Origin: Glandiceps talaboti
Taxonomy: Eukaryota > Hemichordata > Enteropneusta > Spengelidae
Assembly (NCBI RefSeq): GCF_964340395.1
Contig: NC_135549.1
Coordinates: forward strand, 6,392,501 to 6,456,500
Direction of reading: 5' to 3'
DNA: 64,000 nt
Of this stretch, positions 46,070 through 60,081 are shown piece by piece. Within the stretch, counting starts at the first letter, position 1. Each line of letters begins with the position of its first letter. A program made the position numbers and the translations under genes. Below the pieces are notes generated by a model. It did not search any database and was not told the origin of the DNA. It worked only from the letters and a program-made list of their open reading frames with translations.

Positions 46070-47865
46070 GTATATATGGTAATCATAATTTATCATCAAT
46101 TCTAACTCTCCATCAGCTGCATCTCCTATTTTAGTATAATACTATCAAATTACTATCCTCTCACAGTTTGTGTTTCTCCTTTTTATGGTAAATTTGACCA
46201 GACATTGCAGAAACTGTGTTTGTCACACATATATTTTTATCATTGATGCTACCATATTTAACAGACAAGGACATCTCTCTTGACATGTAAACTAATTCAA
46301 AATACAGTACAAATAATTGTACCACGTTGCTACTAATGTGAATGTCTTTGAGATCGTGTATAAATTCTCTTCTTCTAGCGGTATGAGATAAATTTTAACA
46401 TTATGCAATTATCTCTACTTTACTTCAATGGAAACACTGTATTACATTTGCTGCTATTTTGTTGTCGTTTCTAAGTCAGGATGCCTTGCGTGTGTTCTTT
46501 TTATCTACCAATGTAGTAGTAGTATCAAAGATAAAGCATGACCAACTCAGATTTTGTGATGTCTGATGAAACTCACAGGAAGATAAACATTTGCCATTTC
46601 AGTCCTGCTTGCAGAAGGAGTAAGTCGGGACTCAATTCTCACAATTGAATCCGGTACTCTATCAGCAGGACTACTGGTATCTGACAAGGTAATGGCCATC
46701 CTATCCTTACACTATTGAACATGAAATCCAAGGACAACTCTCACAATCAGAAGTTTGGTAGTTTGTAATTACACACATGGGTGAGTGGGGGTGGGGGTTG
46801 AATGAATATTCTTTATTCGTTTGTCTGGCTGGCTGCTATCAATGTACATTCTGTTTGTCATTCCAGTTTGATTGACCATAGAAGTACATGTATAACCCAT
46901 GAGTTATATTTTCATGGACTGACCTAGTATCTCAATAACAACAGTCTTCAAATCCACAAATTTTACTCAGAAAGAAAGGGCTAGTGTTACAGGCTTGATA
47001 ACTTTTTCAATATTATATAAAATGAATAACTCGAAGACAACTCCCCACCCCCACTCCCAAATGAAATTTTGGGTACACATCTAATCCTGACACTAACTTC
47101 ATTTTAGTAGGGAGGTTGGTAGGTTTGAGATCATTATCTACATGTATTACCAAAATGCTTACATGGAAGAATACACAAAATGCAAACAAATAGAAAATAG
47201 TTTATAATTCTTTCAAGTTTAATTCTTGTAAGAACACATTTTAGTAAAGTCTACAAGGTTAACTTTGACATATGAGTGGAAAATATGTCTCAATATTTCA
47301 ATTTCAAATGACATCACGAGTGACGTGAAAAAACTCTACAAAAAATGAAAATGTTTATCATTCACTTATGAGAAACAAACTAATATCTATCAGAAATACC
47401 ATGAAGCTGAGAAGAAAACATGTTATGGCAATAATTTGAACAATATGGTCTATCTCAGTCTTATAGCCTATACATAATCTCTGTCTATATACATAATTCA
47501 GTTGAACTCTGTCATATGCAGGGAATAGATAAGAGAAATACACAAACAGCATAATTATAACAGCATTTAGTTGTTTCAATCCAACAAAAGCCATTATTTG
47601 CAATATCTTTAGGCCTACTTATTTTAATTCAGTTTGTGCCATATTATAAATGGCAAGTCAAAGGACTAGATCATTGGTTACTCAGCAATGATACTGACAT
47701 ACGTAATGTAGTAGTGTTCAATGTAGTTGTACTGCTAACATTGGTTTGCATACTGGTAACAAAGTACCATAAACATAACTAGAAAACTTACTGTTGTGTA
47801 TTTTACTCAAGTGTAACAATAAAAAGACTAAGTCAAACATGTCATTTGTCTTCTTTTATTATACA
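46070..47865. other. Gene-free stretch upstream of the three-exon - strand gene
   Basis: I see no recognisable coding sequence. The stretch includes the presumed 5' flank of the 44329-46069 gene. There is an imperfect inverted repeat at 46601-46672 and G- or C-rich tracts near 46784-46800 and 47043-47060. Open frames here are short and without family features. Confidence 0.45.
46601..46672. repeat. Imperfect inverted repeat, about 72 bp
   Basis: AGTCCTGCTTGCAGA at the left end pairs with TATCAGCAGGACT at the right, and the inner part (CGGGACTCAATTCTC / ACAATTGAATCCGG) continues the pairing with a few gaps. It could be a small MITE relic or a transcribed hairpin. A 52-codon ORF on the - strand is a by-product of this palindrome. 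Confidence 0.5.
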
Positions 47866-48462
47866 AATAATCATCATCTATATACAAATATACATATAAT
47901 CATCTATATACAAATATACATCCAGCCATCTATATACAGATATACATCCAGCCATCTATATACAAATATACATCCAGCCATCTATATACAGATATAAATC
48001 CAGCCATCTACATACAAATATACATCCAGCCATCTATATACAAATATACATACAGCCATCTATATACAAATGTACATATAACCATCATCTATATACAGAT
48101 ATACATCCAGCCATCTATATACAAATATACATCCAGCCATCTATATACAAATATACATCCAGCCATCTATATACAGATATACATCCAGCCATCTATATAC
48201 AAATGTACATATAATCATCTATATACAAATATACATACAGCCATCATCTATATACAAATATACATCCAGCCATCTATATACATATGGCCATCTATATACA
48301 AATACACATATAACCATCATCTATATACAAATATACATACAGCCATCATCTATATACATGGACAAATATACATCCAGCCATCTATATACAATATGCACAC
48401 AGCCATCATCTATATGCAAATATACATACGGCCATCATCTATATGCAAATACATGTATACAT
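47866..48462. repeat. 26-bp satellite
   Basis: Some 20 tandem copies of a 26-bp unit containing atctatatacaaatatacat, with variants ending ccagcc, acagcc or ataacc. Period is sometimes 29 (extra atc). Confidence 0.85.
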
Positions 48463-48469
48463 GCTGGCC

Positions 48470-48494
48470 ATCACACACACACACACACACACAC

Positions 48495-48559
<65 letters not shown>

Positions 48560-48560
48560 C
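48470..48560. repeat. (CA)n-(ATAC)n microsatellite
   Basis: (CA)n at 48473-48496 followed by (CATA)n at 48497-48558. Confidence 0.9.
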
Positions 48561-49197
48561 ATGTATTATCGATATACATATACACTTACCATCATTTCAT
48601 CTGTATATCTTGCATATACCTATACAGTGTGAACCTTGTATACAGTTATAGCTAAATTTAACCAAGCGTCCAAATTAGCCTGTCTCAAGCTGTACTCAAA
48701 CTACCTACTAGCAATGAATTTCTTAGTTTATCACAGTGTAATCTTTCACTCTCTAGGAATAAATTTTGAAATTGTTGGTATTGGTAAGGCAAAGGCTGAC
48801 TAACCTACTAGACATATTACATTACATGCACACACACCCATGCAGTACACTAACATGTTCACATGGCTGGTGTTATATATGTGACAAGCCATATGTGAGA
48901 GTGTAGTGATAGTGAGATTTATCTGATTACATGTAACAGTTTGTCTTTATATAGTGATTAATGGGGTAGACTTGTTTTAAGCAGAGGAACTTGTCACAAG
49001 TAGGTAGTTATAGTACAGCTCATGACAGGCAAACTTGGATGGTTGTAAGAATTATGTTGCAGCAGCTTCCAGAACTAACAACTGTCCTGATTACACAGGT
49101 TTCCATACTCTGAGTGTGTATTGGAAAGTTACAGATACAATCAAGTATAGTAGACTAAACCTGTCAAATTTGATTTCAATTTTAATACTGTGCAGCC

Positions 49198-49552
49198 TTT
49201 GTTTGATACAACCACACAAAAACCAATAAGAAACTTCACATGCTACACTTTGAGATAGCAAGATTGAATGAATACAGTTTCCTGCTACATTTTGTCTAAA
49301 TGAAATAAACTACACATACCACCATACAGACATAAAATGAACAAAGCAAGGGACATTTATGCACCCTTCAACAGCCATTTGATACTAAGAAAAACATTGG
49401 CACCCGAATGTCTGCATGGAGTTGCAATACATTTAAATGGTTTATTACATTTTAACTAAATGTAAGAAAAAATGTGATCTTGCTATTGAAGTGTGGCACA
49501 TGCAGTTTCTTGTTGGTTTCTGCGTGGTTGTATCAAACAGAAAAGTTGAATG
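49198..49552. mobile_element. MITE with inverted ends of about 55 bp
   Basis: The left arm begins gtttgatacaaccacacaaa and the right arm (about 49495-49545) is its inverted copy, gttggtttctgcgtggttgtat then caaacag. The left arm plus following sequence also occurs at 27737-27850 in a DOCK intron (gtttgatacaaccatgcaga), showing a dispersed family. Confidence 0.6.
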
Positions 49553-49909
49553 GTGTGAAATTCACTGTAGTACAAGTATGTGTGCTGTTACATGTAATGG
49601 CCAATTTCCCATCACTGTTCATTGAACTTGTATCATAGGAACATACAACATGATGCAAACCTTATCCATAAATCAAACTATAGACACAAAACTGAGTAAT
49701 ATAAAGTGAGTAATGACACTGAATTAAACAATAATTTCAACTTCTTGTTATTATTACACAACAGAACTTTAACTTTACACAAAGGTTATGACTTTCTAAG
49801 CATACTCAAACTTACCTGTACAACTCCGGATGTGTATCTTCATATGGGCCAATATTACCAGTGCAAACACGTCATCCAAACAGTACCTGGACAACATTGG
49901 ACCATTGAT

Positions 49910-51595
49910 ATCTAATCTTCATTGGTCCAATGGTACCAATACCTGGACTAAGTTAGCCCACTGATATCTAGACTACATTGGTTAGTTGATACCAATACCT
50001 TAAGTACATTGGTCAATTTATACCAATACCTTAACTACATTACTCCATTGATACCAATACCTTAAGTACATTGGTCAATTGAAACCAATACCTGGACCAC
50101 ATTAGTCCATTGAAACCAATACCTGGACTACATTAGTCCATTGAAACCAATACCTGGACTACATTAGTCCATTGATACCAATACCTGGGCTACATTGTCA
50201 ATTGTACCAATACCTTAACTACATTGGTCCTTTGCTACCAATATCTGGACTACATTAGTCCATTGATACCAATACCTGGACTACATTAGTCCATTGATAC
50301 CAATACCTTAACTACATTGGTCAATTGATACCAATATCTGGACTACATTAGTCAATTGATACCAATACCTGGACTACATTACTCCATTGATACCAATACC
50401 TTAACTACATTGATCAATTGATACCAATACCTGGACTACATTAGCCCATTGCTACCAATACCTTAACTACATTGATCAATTGATACCAATACCTGGACTA
50501 CATTAGCCCATTGCTACCAATACCTGGACAACATTGATCCATTGATACCAATACCTGGACTACATCGGTCCATTGCTACCAATGCCTGGACTACATTAAT
50601 CCATTGAAACCAATACCTGGACTACATTTCGCCATTGATACCAATACCTTAACTACATTGGTCCATTGATACCAATGCCTGGACTACATTAGTCCATTGA
50701 AACCAATACCTTAACTGCATTGGTAAATTGACACCAATACCTGAACTACATTGGTCAATTGATACCAATACCTGGACCACATTGGTCCATTATATCAATA
50801 CCTGGACCACATTGCTCCATTGATACCAATATCTGGACTACATTATTCCATTGATACCAATACCTGGACTATATTGTCAATTGATACCAATACCTTAACA
50901 ACATTGGTCCTTTGCTACCAATACCTGGACTACATTGGTCAATTGATACCAATACCTTAACTACATCGGTCCATTACTACCAATGCCTGGACTACATTAC
51001 TCCATTGATACCAATACCTGGACTACATTGTTCCATTGATACCAATACCTGGACTACATTAGTCCATTGAAACCAATACCGTAACTACATTGGTCAATTG
51101 ATACCAATACCTTAGCTACATTGTCAATTGATACCAATACCTGGACTACATCGGTCCATTCCTACCAATGCCTGGACTACATTACTCCATTGACACCAAT
51201 ACCTTAACTACATTGGTCAATTGATACCAATACCTTAACTACATTCATCCATTGACACCAATACCTGGACCACATTGATCCATTGATACCAATACCTGGA
51301 CTACATTTAGTCCATTGAAACCAATACCTTAACTACATTGATCAATTGATACCAATACCGGGATTACATTGTCAATTGATACCAATACCTGAACTACATT
51401 GGTCAATTGATACCAATACCTTAACTACATTGATCAATTGATACCAATACCTGGACTACATTAGCCCATTGCTACCAATACCTTAACTACATTGACCCAT
51501 TGCTACCAATACCTTAACTACATTGACCCATTGCTACCAATGCCTGGACTACATTACTCCATTGATACCAATATCTGGACTACATTGTCCACTGG
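49910..51595. repeat. 31-bp minisatellite, about 54 copies, palindromic unit
   Basis: The period is 31 bp. Units contain ATTGGTCAATTGATACCAAT, whose ends ATTGGT/ACCAAT are inverted copies around a CAATTG centre, followed by ACCTGGACTAC or ACCTTAACTAC. Copies vary at a few fixed positions, including a missing base in some, so higher-order variant patterns exist. No gene lies in it. Confidence 0.9.
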
Positions 51596-53165
51596 GGTGC
51601 CATTTTCATGAGACACTTGATTGATAGGAGAGGAGGGTGCCATGATTATTATTAGACACTTGATTGATATGAGGGGAGGTGCCATTTTTAATAGACACTT
51701 TATTGATATGAGGGGAGGGTGCCATTATTATTAGACACTTGATTGACAGGAGGGGAAGGGTACCATTGTTATTAGAAACTTAATTGAAAGGAGAGGAGGG
51801 TATCATCATTATTAGACACTTGATTGACAGGAGGGGAGGGGTGTCATTGATATTAGACACTTGATTGATAGGAGGGGTACCATTGTCAGACACTTGCTGA
51901 TTGCTAGGAGGCGAGGGGAGGGTGCCATTTTCATTTGACACTTGATTGATAGGTGAGGGGTGCCATTATTATAAGATGATTGATAGGAGGGGAGGGTGCC
52001 ATTGCCATTAGACACTTGATTGATAGGAGGGAAGCCATTGTTATTGGACACTTGATTGATAGGAGGGAAGCCATTGTCATTAAACACTTGATTGAAAGGA
52101 GGGGAGGGGTGCCATTGATATTAGACACTTGATTGATAGGATGGGAGGGGTGCCATTGTCATTAGACACTTGACTGATAAGAGGGGAGGGGAGCCATTGA
52201 TATTAGACACTTGATTGATATGTGGGGAGGGGCGATATTGATATTAGACACTTGACTGATACGAGGGGAAGGGTGATATTGATATTAGACACTTGACTGA
52301 TAGGATGGGAAGGGTGATATTGATATTAGACACTTGACTGATAGGAGGGGAGGGGTTATATTGATATTAGACACTTGATTGATAGGACGGGAGGGGTTAT
52401 ATTGATATTAGACACTTGATTGATAGGAGGGGAGGGGTTATATTGATATTAGACACTTGATTGACAGGAGGGGAGGGGTACCATTGTTATTAGACACTTG
52501 ATTGATAGGAGGGGAGGGGTGATATTGATATTAGACACTTGATTGATAGGAGGGGAGGGGTGATATTGATATTAGACACTTGATTGATAGGAGGGGAGGG
52601 GTGATATTGATATTAGACACTTGACTGATAGGAGGGGAAGGGTTCCATTGATATTAGATACTTGACTGATAGGTGGGGAGGGGTGATATTGATATTAGAC
52701 ACTTGGCTGGTAGGAGGGGAGGGGTTATATTGATATTAGACACTTGATTGATAGGAGGGGAGGGGTTATATTGATATTAGACACTTGATTGATAGGAGGG
52801 GAGGGGTTATATTGATATTAGACACTTGATTGATAGGAGGGGAGGGGGTATATTGATATTAGACACTTGATTGATAAGAGGGGAGGGGTTATATTGATAT
52901 TAGACACTTGACTTGACTGATAGGAGGGGAGGGGTTATATTGATATTAGACACTTGACTGATAGGTGGGGAAGGATTCCATTGTTATTAGACACTTGACT
53001 GATAGGAGAGGAGGGGTTATATTGATATTAGACACTTGACTGATAGGACGGGAGGGGTTATATTGATATTAGACACTTGATTGATAGGTGGGGAAGGGTT
53101 CCATTGTTATTAGACACTTGACTGATAGGAGGGGAGGGGTTCCATTGTTATTAGAAATTTGATTG
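51596..53165. repeat. About 41-bp G-rich minisatellite, about 38 copies
   Basis: Units contain ttagacacttgattgatagg followed by aggggaggggttatattgat, period about 41 bp with shorter and longer variants at the left edge. It abuts the 31-bp array directly. The + strand is strongly purine- and G-rich. Open frames across it (Asn-Gly or Ser-Ile-Lys-Cys repeats) are repeat products. Confidence 0.9.
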
Positions 53166-53289
53166 GGACTTTAGATGGATAAAAACAGTGCCAATGGCGT
53201 TGTAGCACAACTGTACAGTTTTTAAAACTGTTTACCCACATGCTGATCCATGCTACATAGGTGTTCATTTGCTGAATGACTATCCAGTT

Positions 53290-54180
53290 GCCTATCCAAC
53301 CCTGTTGTTATCTTTGCAATATATGCAATCAGTTGGCTGTTGCTATGGGCATGGTCATGTTGCTAGACATATTTGCATACATTTTTTGAAGGTTCGTTCA
53401 CTTGTCTATTAATCCCTGTTATCTTTGTCAAATACACCACTGAAGGCTGTTGGTATGGTCATGGTCATGGTTGCTAAGGGTGTTTGCAGACATTTTTTGA
53501 ATGTTTACTCACTTGCCTACCAGATGATGTTATTTGACCAAAATATACTGCCATTTAGTTGTTGCTAAGGGCGTGGTCATGGTTGCTAGGGCCAACTTTG
53601 TCAAAATATTTTGAAGAAAATCTGCAGAATAACACTTCTAGAAACATCTCACCAAGTTTCAGTCTCATTGACCGAGTACTTTTTGAGATACAAGTTTTTG
53701 ACCAAATTTCACACTTCGTAAACCTAATTTGCCTATCACTGATGAGGTCATTTTATGCTTAATATTTCTTCATCGATACACCCCAGGTGCATCCCCATTA
53801 AATTTCAGCCCAATCTGCTCAGTAATTTTGGAATTAAAGATTTAAGACCAGAAAGACACATTTTAGCCCTAATTTGCATGTCATTGATGGAATCATCATG
53901 CCACGAACAATTCTTTATCTAAACACCCCTAAGAACGTTCCCACCAAATGTCAGACTGATCTGCCCCATAGTTTTTGAGCTTAAGTTTTTTAACCAAAAA
54001 TCACATTTTTTTACCCAAATCACGCACCGGTGGTAAGATCATTTTGATTTGAACAATTTCCCAACTAGACACCCAAGGTAATACACCCACCAAATATCAT
54101 GGCCATCGGTCAAGCAGTTGTTTACACTCACACACACACAGACAGACAGACAGACACTTTGGCATGCCTATAGCACTACT
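53290..54180. repeat. Interspersed repeat, units of about 111-120 bp
   Basis: Three diverged units of about 111 bp contain ttgctatgggcatggtcatg or ttgctaagggcgtggtcatg. They are followed by further repeats with caccaagtttcagtctcatt-like words and a tail of (CA)n and (GACA)n. The same family lies in the opposite direction at 63485-64000. Confidence 0.6.
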
Positions 54181-54250
54181 GAACCTTATATCAGTTCAGT
54201 TATGCTAAAAAGTATTATGGCACAAGGCCTGTTGTACATCGGTTGATAGT

Positions 54251-57200
54251 TTACAATTACATTCATCTATTCCTTTTTCATGTAATTGCAGTTTTCTCCA
54301 AGTTTTGAGCACATTGTTGGTATTTCCCTGTGCTATTCAAGAAAACAACTCATATCTGGGTCTGCCCACCCATTTTCTGGCTATTCTTTATCATGTGTAT
54401 GGATTTTCCATAGACATATCAAAGTATGTTATTAAATTTTTAATACATTGAACCATTTCCACAAAGTGACACAAGTCAAAAGACAAGGGTCAAGTTGCAG
54501 AAACAGCACTGAGCACGTATGGTCATATGACAAATGATGAGGTGATATTGGGTAATAACCCAACTTATCATATACTTATGCTCAGGAATTCAACGAGAAT
54601 ATACAAAACTAAAAATACACATTGGCGTCCGAGTTACATGACTTCATTGTCAGGTGACTATTACACAGAGTTGTGTTAATGGAATGGTTATCATAAACCT
54701 TTCTGTTGGATTATTGGGTAATTTTTCATTTCAAATGCATGTTTGACAAGAGTTCTCTCAGAGTTTTGAAAATTGGTTGGGTAAATAGTTGACCATAACT
54801 TTTGTCCAATATACAACTCCCGTATGACAGTTTACAGAGCAGTGGTGTATGTTATGTATGGCTTGAGTCAGAAGACCAGCAGATTTCACCTTCAGTTTTG
54901 CAACAAATTTATATGCAGAGATGACTTTCTATTGCAAATCAACCAGGTATCATTTGGCTATGGATATTTTACACAAAGCTTCCATTTGTCACAGATGTAC
55001 ATTTTCGATGAGATCATTTTGTTAGTTTTTGTTTCGTCCAATCAGAAAGGTGACTCATGATGATGTTTAACATCCAATCAGAAGTGATATATGACATTAT
55101 ACTATGCATGAGCAAAGTTGAACAAAATTATGAAAAATATACTCTGGTCGTTCTACATCACGACAACGTGCATCTACATTTGTTTGTCACAACAACACTT
55201 GTCTACATCATTGGTTCTGCTGTTTCAAATGTCAAAACACTCAAGATTGCCATTCCTTTCCCCAATTTTTTTATATATTACTGGTGATGGTATAATTGTA
55301 TTATTCCCCAATATTTTTCTTCATTCAGCTGGAAAATACTCATACTTAGTCCCAGAATGGTCCCAAATCTCTACCAGAAATGAGGTGCAAGGACTGCGAT
55401 ACTTGTTATCAAGATAACTTGATATACCAATTGTATTATTCCCCAATATTTTTCTTCATTCAGCTGGAAAATACTCATGACTTAATGACTTGTAGTGACA
55501 AGGGCCCCCTTAGGTCATTTGGATTTTCCTTGGCTGAACAAAGAAAAATATTTGGGAATAATATCTATTAAAGTAAACATCAAGAACAATTGATCTGAGC
55601 ATAGGTATATGATAAATATTATATTGCATATGGCAACTGGTACTAGAAGGGGATGGGGGTGTGTGTAATTCTGTTATCGATTGCCAATGTTCCCTCCATG
55701 AATACTTACCAAGTGAACATCCATGAAAAATGGCTTTCGTTGTTTAGACTTCATTGCTTTGCTTTGCTTTGCTTTGCTTAAAAATGTGTTGACCCAACAA
55801 GTTGCAGTTTTCCTTTGACTGTATACACTAGCACAATTAATTTTATCTGTGGATGGTACTGTACTCTAAATTGAGTAAACCACTCTCAGTAAGAAGCCAT
55901 TCAGATGCAGCTTGTGTTTTCACAAGGTAGCTTTACTTTTGAAGTAATCTGCCTTTTTTTACATAAAAATCACTTTTTGGACGTCTTGAATGGAATGGTC
56001 ATGATCACATTAAATCAATCCATCCTTAGAATTCGGTATTTCACTATTATCAGTGTCACTGAAGAAATTGTATTACAATTTTTAGATTTCATTTGTTCTT
56101 TTGTTAGCCTATATGTTGGAATGTTTGAGTATCCTCCTCCTAGCATGATTGGTTTGTTCCACAAAACATGTACTGGAACTGGCAGGTATATCACAACAAT
56201 TAGTGTAGCCTGAATATATTGCACAAAAATGATCACAAACAAATAGCCACATGCTTCCAGCACACAATTATTGTAGAAAAATGGCAGTGGTGGGAAGTTT
56301 TTCAGCCTAATATTCTGTTTGGTTCCACAAACTGGTGATCTTAGATTTCAATTCTCTTGCACTGGTCTTGTTGGTCTACAGAGAAATGCTTGGCAAAGCA
56401 GCAACAGAATGGCTGCCATTTTCTCCACTGGTACATTCTCAGCATCATGTTTTTTTAAAAAGTAAATCGTTGAGCTTTTCCTTGTGAAGACACTGTGGCA
56501 ACACAACACACCTTGAAACTGAAGACCCATACACACAGATTGGAGAGGACATAGTGAGTGTTTAATGGGTTGTTTATCATATCTCTAGATGAGTTCCTGG
56601 TATGCAATGGATACCAATTAGATCATCAGTACAATTCTTGGAGACAATCACAAGCAAAACTCTACTTGAAAGCGTAGATATTCTCACATTAAAAACAATA
56701 GGTCTACAAACAAACAGCTAGATGTACTTTTCTATAAAAGAGTTCTCTCAAATGATCCATGGGTGGATGGCAGCGTAATGTAGAGTGTCCAAACAAACTG
56801 TCATTATCCAGTTCTGTTGTCAGCCGCAATTCGTCTAGCAGTCCTCTCTGCACACTTTCTTTGAACTTTGTTGGCTAATTATACAATTCCATGTCTCTTA
56901 AAAAAAAAAACACTTTCACTATGACATTCTATAAATTGACATTGGATTACATATGGTGAAGTAATTCTTCTTGCAGTAGCACAAGCTAACAGTCCTAAAA
57001 TAAGAAAGAAATTTAGAGGGCTGAAATAGCCTTTCCTAATTCATCTACTTTTGAAATATAATTCAGTATCACTTCAAATATTACAGTGTACTCACAAATT
57101 TATGCACAATTGAATGCCTACATCAATAAAAATTATTGGACTTAAAACCGTTACCTATTTTTTCTCCGATTCCAATGTTCCGAAATATAAATTACTCTGT

Positions 57201-60081
57201 AGGTCTGTTGTGAAATTCTGTTTGATTTAGTCTTCATAAAGTTCAAGTTTAAAATGGAGTAAAGCAGCATTACATGTGCAGTTGTGGGAAACTTCTTTAG
57301 CATGACAGTTTAGGAGTGATAGAGAATGCACAGAGGCAAGGAAGTTTCAATAAGCCACTTTAGCTGGGTGACCAGTTTTCAAATGTGTCAACATGCAAAG
57401 TTTGAGATGTTTACAGTTTTTATAGCAACATATGTGTCAAATGCCAAAATATTGCAGCATCCATCAAGAAGTACATCAACTATTAGCAAGGTACACATTG
57501 TAGAGTGCAGAAAATATATTTTGCTATTCACAACAAATATAGCAATTATACTTGGTTTTACAAGCTTTAAACTTTGTTTTTGTTTTGATTTGATGCAAAT
57601 AGATATTAGTGGATTTGCATGTGCTCTGTGGCATTGTTCAATACTGGACGTATACAAAGGTACCTTACAATAAGTTATAACAGGTATTATGTTTGCAGTA
57701 GAATTCTGCTCATTTGAAAATTAACTGCTTTCATTGCAACATCGCAAACATTGCATGTTGAACAGACATAATCTTACATTCAAAATTGTTTTAAGTTTTC
57801 CAAAAATTGCATTGAAAACTGAAAAAGTCCATATGTGTTTGCATCAAGTCTCTCATTTCAATGCTGTCATACAACTAGCTACAGTTCATACTATAGTTAG
57901 GCAATGGCTGAATGTCATGTTGAACAAAATTAGCACTTTGTGGTTGCTCACTGGTATGTTTTTAGAACAGTAAAGTTTTGATGAGTCTCAATGGACTTTG
58001 AGTGCCTACAATTCATTTGAATTCATTTGATGCCAGGTGTAAAATTAAACTTTATAACTGATGGTTGATCTTAACACTGTCTTTTTTTTATCTTTGTTTA
58101 AAACTGTTCACTTAGTTCATATGAATAATTGATACTGGGTATAACCCAGCTTCTTTAAGTATAACCCTAATCCTGGCAGGACAACTGTCTTTTACATGGA
58201 CTTGACCTGATACGAATGTCATAGAGTTTCACTGTTCCATTGTAACAATAGCAAGGACATTGTGGTTAGTTTTACAGAAGAGCATTTTGTTGGAAGTTTC
58301 AGAGAATGTGAAAACGTAAAATGACTTTTCCGTTGAACTAGGATAAGGTGCAAAACTATTTCTGATTTATCATGACACTGGCCCTGAGCAAAGAAGTGTC
58401 ATTTGTATGGTTATGCATAGTAGAACTTGGAAATTATGCATTGCACTCAATTTGGTACAAAATACAAACTTGTAACTTGCAAGGTCTGATACATGAAGTA
58501 CCTAATATCTGCTGGTTTTGAATGTAAGAGTGACAAGAGTCGTAGCATGTATCGGTGATGTTTTCAACAGTCTTAGTTTATAATATGGCTAAAAGAATAT
58601 GCAGGATGTAGAATGGCAGTTAATTTTGACTAAAATCATGATCTCTGATTTACAAATGGCTTGAAGTACTCATGGATTTTGCTGTACAAATATTGGCAGA
58701 CTAGTATACACACTGTATTCCGGGTAACAATATTTGTTGTATGGTAAGTATAGGCCTTCTAGTTTAATATGCAATTCTCAGTACACAGCGGATGAGCTTA
58801 TCTCAACAAATTCTAATGATAATCTGTGACAGCAAAATCCACAAAGTACAACACTGTATATCCAGCCTTATGTTTGTATCTTTACTGAAAAAACTGAGAC
58901 GATGTCAATTTAAAAACAGGCCATAAATGTATGATCATAAAAAGGTTTTTTGAGATGTTTTGAAGTTTTCAGCTTAACATCTATGGATATTGGAAATAGA
59001 GTAGTCAATCTCCTTGAGTCAACATGGTTTCAAAACATTTCTGCTGAAGGTATGTTTCAGGTTGATTTCCATATCTTCCAAAATTTAGTGATGTAGTGAA
59101 CAGGTTGCACTTCCTTTCCATGGCAAATGTAGTGACAACACACATTATCAGCTCCAGTTCAAAATGATGGAAACAAACATAATTTTCTACTCTGTGATAT
59201 TTACATGTATTTGATGACCAGACTTATCTGCTGGCCCCAATCACTATACAGCAGATAACACAGAAGTAGCTGTACTTGCAAACTGTTCAGGATGGTTTCA
59301 TGATTCATTTCTGCAATCTATACACGTGGTCTCAGGTTTCAAAGTAGGTCACACAGCATTCTTTCTACACATGGTCGTTCCATGGCAATGTTGGCACTTC
59401 AGTCTTCCATTACATGCACATTTTGAAAATGTGGCTTTGTAGATATTGAAAGGGGGTGGAGGTGTGGCTTTTTTAATGAAATTAGGTAACAGTTCAAACT
59501 GTCTCTTGCAAATTCTCTTTATGACACTTTCAATGAAATTTCCCACAAAAACTTGAAGATTTCCTTTTTCGAACAACTTGACAAAATCACAGTCTTTCAT
59601 TTCACACACAAACTGGTACTTATACAGTCTTTCCCTTCAGGTTTCCATCATTCAGACTTGAGTGAGTTCCTTTTCCAGATGCTCACACAGGCACTAACTT
59701 TCTTGGGAACAACTGTCACAAATTGAATACACAAACACCACATAAGCTTAGAGACCAGGGTAACTAACGATGATGAATTACAACACTGCAGATCAACAGA
59801 TCACACAATGATGTCAACTGGAAGTGGAGCAACATTTCGGCAAATTGAATCATTGACAAATTTCATTCTCCTTTGTAGCGAAGAAGTTCACACATGTAAA
59901 ATTACAATACTTGAAGATACTTTGCAAACTTGAGGGTAAGGTGAGAGTGCAAACACCACACATATGTGACCATTCCAATTGAACATTAAAATGTTTTCTA
60001 TCGTTGGAATTAGCTCTATAAGTGACAACAGTCAAATACCAAATCTAAAAATTTTGATATACATGTACTTGGACTTTGGAT
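54251..60081. other. Intergenic stretch, no gene recognised
   Basis: The last part should include the 3' UTR of RBM15 (- strand). I recognise no coding sequence. Small items: a 49-bp direct repeat at about 55293-55341 and 55430-55478, (GCTTT)n at 55755-55778, and a - strand frame of 86 codons at 59349-59609 with several cysteines but a non-ATG start and no family match. Confidence 0.5.

Noticed and set aside
46580-46705. 52-codon - strand frame beginning MAITLSDTSSP
   Set aside because: It is explained by the imperfect palindrome 46601-46672, lacks a good donor, and matches no family.
49910-53165. CRISPR-like regular arrays of short repeats
   Set aside because: The units are directly adjacent with no unique spacers and the DNA is eukaryotic; these are minisatellites.
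59349-59609. 86-codon - strand frame with CACNGRLKCQHCHG
   Set aside because: It starts with GTG, has an in-frame stop shortly upstream, and lies where the RBM15 3' UTR is expected; the cysteine pattern only loosely recalls a zinc-binding DnaJ repeat.
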